This document shows positions 6,223-11,660 of a DNA stretch of 11,660 nucleotides, in pieces. The translations under genes were made by a program, and so were the position numbers. Position 1 is the stretch's first letter. Each line of letters begins with the position of its first letter. The notes beneath the pieces were generated by a model, which saw only the letters and a program-made list of their open reading frames with translations, made no database searches and was not told the DNA's origin. Location: NCBI GenBank assembly GCA_030598905.1, contig JAUVPA010000022.1, positions 1-11,660 of the forward strand, given 5' to 3'. Origin of the DNA: Acidimicrobiia bacterium (GTDB taxonomy: Bacteria > Actinomycetota > Acidimicrobiia > Spongiisociales > UBA5794).

Positions 6223-6644
6223 GTGTCGACCCATCATCCCCTGACGTTCATCACGACAGCCGAAGCGCAGGTCGAAGAGCTGCCGTGGGGCCCTCACGAG
6301 TGGCTGGCGAAAGGCGGTCTTACGGAGTCCTCGCTCCTCCAGCTCGTCCGCGTCACGATGCCACCCGGTCAGGCACACCAGTTTCACCGCCATCCTTCGA
6401 TGGAAGAGATCATCTATTCGTCGGCGGCCGAGCCGAGCAATGGGTGGGAGAGCAGCACCAGATTCTTGGTCCCGGAGACGTAGCCCATGTGCCGATGAAC
6501 GAGGTCCACGGCACGTACAACGTGTTCGAAGAGCCGGTCGTATTCCTCGCCATACTCTCACCAGCGTCCTTCGAGGGACCTGCCCTCGTCGATGTCGCAG
6601 GTGAGGAACCGTGGCGCTCGCACAAAACACCAACAGTGATCTGA
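6223..6644 (+). pseudogene. Cupin-domain protein, broken by a 1-nt frameshift
   Basis: Two overlapping frames together encode one single-domain cupin of about 140 aa. Frame one runs from GTG 6223 (AAGGAG 6 nt upstream) through cupin motif 1, G49-x5-H55-x-H57-x3-E61, ending EEIIY, then meets a premature TAG at 6481. The -1 frame continues it with FVGGRAEQWVG, QILGPGDVAHVP and cupin motif 2, G-x5-P-x-N-x2-H-x3-N (NEVHGTYN), to TGA at 6642-6644. The join is at about 6415-6419, where TATTCG would need one more T (TATTTCG) to restore TyrPhe. Both metal-ligand motifs are intact on either side, so the loss is recent or is a base-calling or assembly error. Cupins of this type bind a divalent metal and act as dioxygenases, isomerases or sugar-modifying enzymes. 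It probably shares a transcript with the MFS gene. Confidence 0.8.
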
Positions 6645-6698
6645 CGCGAACGAGACCGCCGTTGTTGTCGCCGGACTGCCGGCGGATCGGGTGCTCAG

Positions 6699-6704
6699 TA
6701 CGAT
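6699..6704 (+). promoter_or_regulatory. Candidate -10 element for a leaderless LAL regulator transcript
   Basis: TACGAT ends 7 nt before ATG 6712, again without a good SD at that start, matching the layout seen before the MFS gene. TTGTTG/TTGTCG at 6662-6670 is too far away to be its -35. Tentative. Confidence 0.28.
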
Positions 6705-6711
6705 GTCGCCG

Positions 6712-9312
6712 ATGCAGCTGCTGGAGCGGGCCGATGAGTTGCGCGCCCTTGGCGACGCACTCGAGGGTGCGATCGAAGGCCGCGGCTCCGTTGTGCTCAT
6801 CGCCGGTGAGGCGGGAATCGGCAAGACCAGCCTGATTCAGACATTCACAGCAGCCGTCGGCGAGCGAGCAACTGTCCTCAATGCCACCTGCGAGGATCTG
6901 TTGACACCTCGCCCGTTGGGGCCGATTCGGGACATTGCTTCAGAGATCGGTGGTTCGTTGGCCGATCTCGAAGCCAGGGGCGACGAAGGCCGATTGGTCA
7001 CCGAACTCAACGCCTACATCACCTCCTGTGACATCCCTGTGCTGTTGGTGGTCGAAGACATCCACTGGGCAGACGATGCAACACTTGATGCGCTGCGCTT
7101 CCTTGCTCGCCGGGCGCCGCAGCTCCCGATGGTGCTGATCGCCAGCTATCGCCATGAGGAGCTCAGTCCGAGCCACCCACTTCTCGGACTGCTGGGTGGG
7201 CTCACCGATCCGGGCGTCGAGCGGCTCACACCGCGTCCGCTGAGTGCGCCCGCGGTCGAGGAGCTGATCGCCGAGCGGGGAATCGACGCCGATTCGCTTC
7301 ATGCAGCTACGGGCGGCAACCCGTTCTACGTGGCCGAGGTACTGGCTGCCGGTGACAACGACGTGCCTCCCACGGTACGAGATGCGGTCTTGGCTCGGGT
7401 CGGCAGGCTCAGCGAGAAGTCACAAGCGGCGCTGCGCAAGATCTCGGTCATCCCGACGCACGTCGAGCTGTGGCTCGCCAACGCGATTCACACCGGCGCG
7501 CCCACGGCTTTGGGGTCTGCCGAGCAAGCGGGCATCCTCGGGGCGAGCGCGACACATGTCTGGTTTCGCCACGAATTAGCCAGAAGAGCAATCGAGACGT
7601 CGGTTCCGGTGCTGGAGCGTGTCGAATACAACCGGATCGCACTGGCAGCCCTCATGAACCAGAACGCGGAACCTTCCCGGATCGTTCACCACGCAAATGC
7701 AGCCGAGGACGTGGAGGTCATCCTCGAATATGGACCCATCGCCGCTTCTCAGGCGGCGGCTCTGGGCTCCCACCGGCAAGTGGCGGACTTGCTCGCACTG
7801 ATCCTCGGACACTCAGACCGGATCGATCCGATGGATCGAGCTGCCGCATACAGCGATCGTGCCTACTCGCTGTATCTCCTGAACAGGCTCGGTGAGGCGA
7901 CGGCTGAAGCAGAGGAGGCCGTTGCGCAGTGGTCGACGCTCGCGGACCCGGTTCGGCTCGGTGCCGCCTTCATCACCCTGTCGCGTGCAACATTTTGGCA
8001 TCGAGGACCGCTGGCGGCTCGGCATGCTGCCGAGCGCGCCGTCGAGATTCTCGAACCCCTCGGTGAGAGCCCCGAATTGGCGAACGCATTCGGGAGCCTG
8101 GCGCGCGCCCACAGCAACCTGGCCACGGTGGGCGTTGTTTCAGAACCGGCCACGGAATCGATCAGCTACGCAGATCGAGCGATCGAACTGGCAGGTCGGT
8201 TTGGTCGCGACGACCTCGTGAGTCATGCCCTCAACTACCGAGGCAGCGGCCGCCTCTCGGTCGGTGACGGCTCGGGCGCCGATGACTTCGATCGCGCTCT
8301 CGAACTCGTCGCGGGTGATCCGCGAATCGAATTCACGGTACGAGCCTGTGTGAACGCGGCAGGTGCCGCTCACCGCGCCGGGCACCTCGCCGAGGCCGAG
8401 GAGTACATCGAGCGAGGCCTCGAATACGGCGCATTTGGAGAGTTCTATGCCGGTGAGTACCGACTCGAACTGTCACGCCAGGCCGTGGCCGCTACGAAAG
8501 GCGATTGGGATGCTGCCGAGTCGGGTCTTCGGATGCTGATCGCTCGCCCGGGGGAACCCGGCATCATGCTTCCTCTGGCTCAGCAACTCCTCGGCCGCGT
8601 TCGAGCCCGGCGCGGCGATGATCGGGCACGGGAAACCATCGAGAGCGCCGCTGCTGTCTTGGCTACAAGCGAAGACATCGCGGTGGTCGGTCCAATCACT
8701 GCGGCGCTCGTCGAGTCAGCTTGGCTTGGCGGTTCGACCGACTCGATGAGTGGGCTCGCCACAGCCGGGCTCCGCCTGGCGAGGGAACAAGACCATCTGG
8801 TCACCCAGTCGGAAGTCACTCGTTACATGCAACGGGCCGGCCACTCCGTCTCGGAGCTGTCGGATGCGGTCGATCCATGGCGCCTCGGCTTGGAAGGGCG
8901 GTGGCGAGAGGCCGCGGACGCCTGGGGAGAGTTGGGCGATCGGTACGAGATGGCGTTGGAGCTGTTGTCCTCCAACGAGATCGTGCCGGTGACCGAGGCT
9001 GTCGTCATCCTGGACGACCTCGGCGCAGATGCTGCCGCGGCCATTGCCCGCCGCTGGCTCCGCGACGCCGGTGTCGCCTCGGTGCCACGGGGCCAACAGA
9101 GGAGCACGAAGGCCAACCCAGCAGGGCTCACCAACCGCCAACTCGAGGTGCTCGGACTCATCGCCGATGGACTCACGAACGCCCAGATCGCCGACCGCCT
9201 CTATTTGTCCGTTCGCACGGTCGATCACCATGTGTCTGCCGTGCTTACCAAGCTGGACGTTGCTACCAGGCAAGAAGCGGCGGCCGAAGCCGAGCGACTC
9301 CCGACGGAGTGA
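6712..9312 (+). CDS. LAL-family (LuxR-type, AAA ATPase) transcriptional regulator
   Basis: 866 aa, the usual size of LAL (large ATP-binding LuxR) regulators of the MalT type, which bind an inducer and ATP, oligomerise and activate promoters. N-terminal AAA/NTPase domain opens with QLLERADELRAL, Walker A GEAGIGKTS (32-40) and Walker B VLLVVEDIHWAD (110-121), followed by an R-finger-like SYRHEEL and ATGGNPFYVAEVL sensor region. The middle (about 350-750) is Ala/Glu-rich helical repeats of TPR type. C-terminal LuxR/GerE HTH occupies about 805-858 (GLTNRQLEVLGLIADGLTN, then IADRLYLSVRTVDHHVS). Start choice: ATG 6712 puts the family-typical MQLLERADEL at the terminus and follows a TACGAT hexamer; ATG 6703 and GTG 6691 are in-frame alternatives. 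It lies 67 nt after the broken cupin gene and converges with the 9316 gene with only 3 nt between stop codons. Likely local regulator of this island, but no binding site is identified. Confidence 0.93.
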   Translation: MQLLERADELRALGDALEGAIEGRGSVVLIAGEAGIGKTSLIQTFTAAVGERATVLNATCEDLLTPRPLGPIRDIASEIGGSLADLEARGDEGRLVTELNAYITSCDIPVLLVVEDIHWADDATLDALRFLARRAPQLPMVLIASYRHEELSPSHPLLGLLGGLTDPGVERLTPRPLSAPAVEELIAERGIDADSLHAATGGNPFYVAEVLAAGDNDVPPTVRDAVLARVGRLSEKSQAALRKISVIPTHVELWLANAIHTGAPTALGSAEQAGILGASATHVWFRHELARRAIETSVPVLERVEYNRIALAALMNQNAEPSRIVHHANAAEDVEVILEYGPIAASQAAALGSHRQVADLLALILGHSDRIDPMDRAAAYSDRAYSLYLLNRLGEATAEAEEAVAQWSTLADPVRLGAAFITLSRATFWHRGPLAARHAAERAVEILEPLGESPELANAFGSLARAHSNLATVGVVSEPATESISYADRAIELAGRFGRDDLVSHALNYRGSGRLSVGDGSGADDFDRALELVAGDPRIEFTVRACVNAAGAAHRAGHLAEAEEYIERGLEYGAFGEFYAGEYRLELSRQAVAATKGDWDAAESGLRMLIARPGEPGIMLPLAQQLLGRVRARRGDDRARETIESAAAVLATSEDIAVVGPITAALVESAWLGGSTDSMSGLATAGLRLAREQDHLVTQSEVTRYMQRAGHSVSELSDAVDPWRLGLEGRWREAADAWGELGDRYEMALELLSSNEIVPVTEAVVILDDLGADAAAAIARRWLRDAGVASVPRGQQRSTKANPAGLTNRQLEVLGLIADGLTNAQIADRLYLSVRTVDHHVSAVLTKLDVATRQEAAAEAERLPTE

Positions 9313-9315
9313 ACT

Positions 9316-9642
9316 TCACGAAGCCACCGCCATGGGTATCGGTGAAACAGTGGGAACCCACGGAGGCCGTCTCTTCAGGGCGTGGCCGACCATGGTCTGT
9401 TCGGCGATCGTCCGGTCGACGCCACCGCTGATGACCATCCTGTTGAGGCCGACAAGACCATGACTGTTCCACCTCACCTCTGCGGAGGCGACGGGACCGC
9501 TGTCGTAGAGAACGAGTAGCGTCTCGGAGCGCACGGTGTCGACGCCCCGGTGCTCGTCCAAGTGCCCGTTTCCACGCAGCCAGATCGCATCGGCGAGCGT
9601 GTTGTCGTCTGTTACCTCACGGACCATGAGCTGTGCGGTCAT
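9316..9642 (-). CDS. Small protein of unknown function
   Basis: 108 aa, not recognised. ATG 9642 has a strong GAGGAGG 10 nt upstream, supporting translation. Layout (VREVTDDNTLADAIWLR at the N-terminus, then LLVLYDSGPVASAEVRW and a following strand-helix) weakly recalls the first half of a GNAT acetyltransferase, but the acetyl-CoA loop (R/QxxGxG/A) is absent, so it may be a degenerate or truncated relative, or something unrelated. The C-terminus is proline-rich (RRPPWVPTVSPIP) and ends only 3 nt from the stop codon of the convergent LAL gene, which leaves no room for a terminator between them. It lies 127 nt downstream of the OYE-type oxidoreductase on the same strand and may be co-transcribed. 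No signal peptide or TM segment. Confidence 0.6.
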   Translation of the reverse strand: MTAQLMVREVTDDNTLADAIWLRGNGHLDEHRGVDTVRSETLLVLYDSGPVASAEVRWNSHGLVGLNRMVISGGVDRTIAEQTMVGHALKRRPPWVPTVSPIPMAVAS

Positions 9643-9714
9643 TGCTACGGTGCCTCCTCGTTGGTGTTACTGCTGTCCACCGTATGGATCGAGGTCGGCG
9701 CCGTCATCGGTGAG

Positions 9715-9745
9715 AGATGCCCAGATCGGGCAGACCAGATGCCCA
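9715..9745. promoter_or_regulatory. Alternating TGCCC/GGGCA sites between the OYE gene and the 9316 gene
   Basis: AGATGCCCA occurs at 9715-9723 and again at 9737-9745 (22 bp apart, about two helical turns), with an inverted GGGCA at 9728-9732 between them, so TGCCC-N5-GGCA-type pairing is possible with either copy. It could be an operator for the 9316 gene or, as RNA, a weak hairpin 25-50 nt after the oxidoreductase stop. Arms are short (5 bp). Confidence 0.25.
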
Positions 9746-9769
9746 TTTCGCGCCATCGGAGTCGCCTCG

Positions 9770-11660
9770 CTACACAGCGCGGCCGGCGTTGTCTCCCTCA
9801 CGAAAGGCGTGCATTGCAGAGCGATTGGCGACGGCATCACCCACGATCAACACGTCGCCACACAGATCACGGGCCGCCTTCTCGAGTGCCAGCGCCGGCT
9901 TCCTCACACCGCCGATCACCAAGACGTCTGCGGTGACAGAACCGTCCCGTTTGGAGTACACATGTCTCGTCGTCACCTGCCCGTCTGCCACACCTGCCAC
10001 TACGGTCGATGGTTTCATCGCTACGCCGAGGGTGTGGAGTCGCTCCAGGTGGCCTCGAATATGCGTGAAGCCGATGTACGGGCCGATCGACGCGAACGGT
10101 GTGATCATCGTGACCTCGCTTCCCGACCGGGCAAGGTGCTCGGCGGCGAATGCCTGTTCTTGCATTCCGAGGTGGTCGAGAACCACCACCGATTGGCCGG
10201 CGAGGTCGCTTTCCATCGCGTCGTCGATGGTGAGTATTCGCACCGATCCGTCGTCCGTCCCGTCAAAAGCCACTCCTTCGACTCCCGTCGCGAGAACGAC
10301 GGCGTCGGGGGCAAAGGATGTGAGGAAGGAGATGTCGGCCTCGACGTTGAGTCGGACTTCAACGCCGAGGATTTCGAGCTCCAACACGAGCCATCGGATG
10401 GCTTCGAGCATCGACGACGGTTCGCCCAAAGCTGCCACTGATTGGAGACGACCCCCTGGCCGAGACGCCCGGTCGACGACGGTGACAACGTGTCCGCGTC
10501 GGGCGGCGATCTCCGCGGCCTTCAGCCCGGCCGGTCCGGCACCCACCACCAGCACGCGCCGGGCGGTCTCGGCTGGGACCAAATCAGAGAGACGCCATTC
10601 GCGGCCGACGTCCGGATTGTGAAAGCAGGTGATCGGTAGTGACCGCTCCATGCGGTCGACACATCCGCTGTTGGCGCCAACGCAAGGGCGGATTCGGTTC
10701 GCATCGCCGCGGTGGATCTTGGCCACGAGGTCGGGATCTGCAATCTGGGCTCGAGTCATGCCGACAAGGTCGCAGGCGCCGTCGGCGAGAGCCTGTTCCG
10801 CCTGTCCCGGCGTCAGGATCTTCCCGACGCCGATCACCGGAACACCGCCGGCAACCTTGCGCAGTCCGGCAGTGAGCGGGAGGAACTCACCGGGTGCGCC
10901 GTAGTAGTTGGCGATGGCGCGTGCGTAGTGAGCCGAGCGAGAACCCTCGGAGTGGTTGAGGTAGTCGATGAATCCCGTCTCGCATACGTGAGCTGCCACC
11001 GCTCTCAACCCTTCGGCGCCCAGACCGCCACGGTGAAAGGGAACCCAATCTTCTGCGGATATGCGCAAGCCGACGACCACCTCCGTCCCGACGGCTTGTC
11101 GTACTCGGCGCAGCACTTCGTCGAGGAACCGGAGGGGCTCGCCCCAATCGTCGTCACGTGTGTTCGCCCATTCGCTGAACGACTGCTGCAAGAGGTAGCC
11201 GTGGGTAGCGTGCAGCTCTACCCCGTCCAGCCCTCCCTCGGCCGCGACGACCGCGGTACGGACGAATCCCTCCATCACTTCTTCGATCTCGTCTGTCGAC
11301 ATTGCGTGGGAGACTTCCGAACCCGAGGGCGACAGCATCCGGTTGAACCCCCACAACGCCCCCAAGTCCTGGTTTCCGTCGGACCGAAACTGAGCTCCGA
11401 AATGGGCGATCTGGACGGTGACTTTGGTTCCGTGGCCGTGGAGCGCAGTTGCCATCCGCTCGAACTTGGGCAGGATGTCATCTCGCTCCCACATGTAGTG
11501 GCCATCGGGCTGGCTCGACGGGTGCACCTGCATCGCTTGGAGAATGATGAGTCCACACCCGCCCCGCGCTCGCCGTTCCTGATATGCGAGGTATTGGTCG
11601 TCGGACACCCCGGGGCGGTAGTAATCGAGGAAAGCGCCGTGGGCGGTGGAAACGACACGA
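9770..11660 (-). CDS. Old Yellow Enzyme-family FMN/Fe-S/FAD oxidoreductase (5' end outside window)
   Basis: At least 629 aa; the frame is open to the right edge, where the visible N-terminus reads RVVSTAHGAFLDYYRPG, so roughly the first 20 residues are missing. Architecture is that of 2,4-dienoyl-CoA reductase/trimethylamine-dehydrogenase-like enzymes. An OYE TIM barrel carries GGCGLIILQ, VQIAHFGAQ, the active-site strand DGVELHATHGYLLQQSFSEWANTRDDDWG (about 11225-11135) and GVGKILTP. A cysteine region (10684-10625) and a dinucleotide-binding fold starting VLVVGAGPAGLKAAEIA (about 10555-10505) follow, then a second nucleotide segment and a C-terminal VLIVGDAVANRSAMHAF. These enzymes reduce C=C bonds or oxidise amines, passing electrons from NAD(P)H through FAD and Fe-S to FMN. 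The cysteine pattern is C-x2-A-x3-C-x11-C, so the second of the four usual ligands is Ala (codon 10673-10675). Stop is TAG at 9770. The substrate cannot be assigned. Confidence 0.93.
   Translation of the reverse strand, partial: RVVSTAHGAFLDYYRPGVSDDQYLAYQERRARGGCGLIILQAMQVHPSSQPDGHYMWERDDILPKFERMATALHGHGTKVTVQIAHFGAQFRSDGNQDLGALWGFNRMLSPSGSEVSHAMSTDEIEEVMEGFVRTAVVAAEGGLDGVELHATHGYLLQQSFSEWANTRDDDWGEPLRFLDEVLRRVRQAVGTEVVVGLRISAEDWVPFHRGGLGAEGLRAVAAHVCETGFIDYLNHSEGSRSAHYARAIANYYGAPGEFLPLTAGLRKVAGGVPVIGVGKILTPGQAEQALADGACDLVGMTRAQIADPDLVAKIHRGDANRIRPCVGANSGCVDRMERSLPITCFHNPDVGREWRLSDLVPAETARRVLVVGAGPAGLKAAEIAARRGHVVTVVDRASRPGGRLQSVAALGEPSSMLEAIRWLVLELEILGVEVRLNVEADISFLTSFAPDAVVLATGVEGVAFDGTDDGSVRILTIDDAMESDLAGQSVVVLDHLGMQEQAFAAEHLARSGSEVTMITPFASIGPYIGFTHIRGHLERLHTLGVAMKPSTVVAGVADGQVTTRHVYSKRDGSVTADVLVIGGVRKPALALEKAARDLCGDVLIVGDAVANRSAMHAFREGDNAGRAV

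Noticed and set aside
6415..6420. Programmed -1 frameshifting in the cupin gene
   Set aside because: No slippery heptamer and no evident downstream pseudoknot, and cupins are not known for recoding; a 1-nt deletion or base-call error is simpler.
1..11660. CRISPR arrays, tRNA or rRNA genes, riboswitches, phage or plasmid genes
   Set aside because: No regularly spaced repeats, cloverleaf-like segments or relevant protein families were seen; intergenic space is limited to short gaps.

Overview
The window is high-G+C bacterial DNA with dense gene packing, several GTG starts, Shine-Dalgarno (SD) sites alternating with probable leaderless starts, and a large AAA-ATPase LuxR (LAL) regulator. Together these suggest an actinobacterium. 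An environmental Acidimicrobiia-type lineage would fit, but that is inference; no taxonomic marker gene is present.

Left block, minus strand (47-2554): a three-gene run of EthD-family protein, Tm-1-like (UPF0261) protein and PEP-hydrolase-like TIM-barrel protein. The last two are separate proteins here but are the two halves of the plant antiviral protein Tm-1, and they sit with a 2-nt gap. A stem-loop with a single bulge follows the EthD stop codon.

Centre (2680-4785): a classical SDR dehydrogenase on the plus strand converges on a second SDR on the minus strand, which lacks the YxxxK catalytic pair and is co-transcribed behind an ABM/YgiN-like monooxygenase. Between the two SDR stop codons lies a ~175-bp foldback element with perfect terminal inverted repeats flanked by CTAG. 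It looks like a non-autonomous (MITE-like) insertion that landed in the stop codon of the first SDR and regenerated it.

Right-centre, plus strand (5004-9312): an MFS transporter, a cupin gene broken by an apparent 1-nt deletion, and a full-length LAL-family regulator. A 21-codon ORF with a good SD precedes the transporter.

Right block, minus strand (9316-11660): a small protein of unknown function lies downstream of a large Old Yellow Enzyme-type oxidoreductase (TIM barrel, Fe-S region, dinucleotide-binding domains). The oxidoreductase runs off the right edge and has Ala in place of one of the four usual Fe-S cysteines.

Taken together (inference), this is a catabolic or detoxification island for an unidentified organic substrate: uptake or efflux by the MFS protein, redox steps by the OYE and SDR enzymes, small ferredoxin-fold (EthD, ABM) and cupin proteins of the kind found in aromatic, ether or polyketide breakdown, and a LAL regulator. 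The function of the Tm-1-like/PEP-hydrolase-like pair is not known in bacteria.
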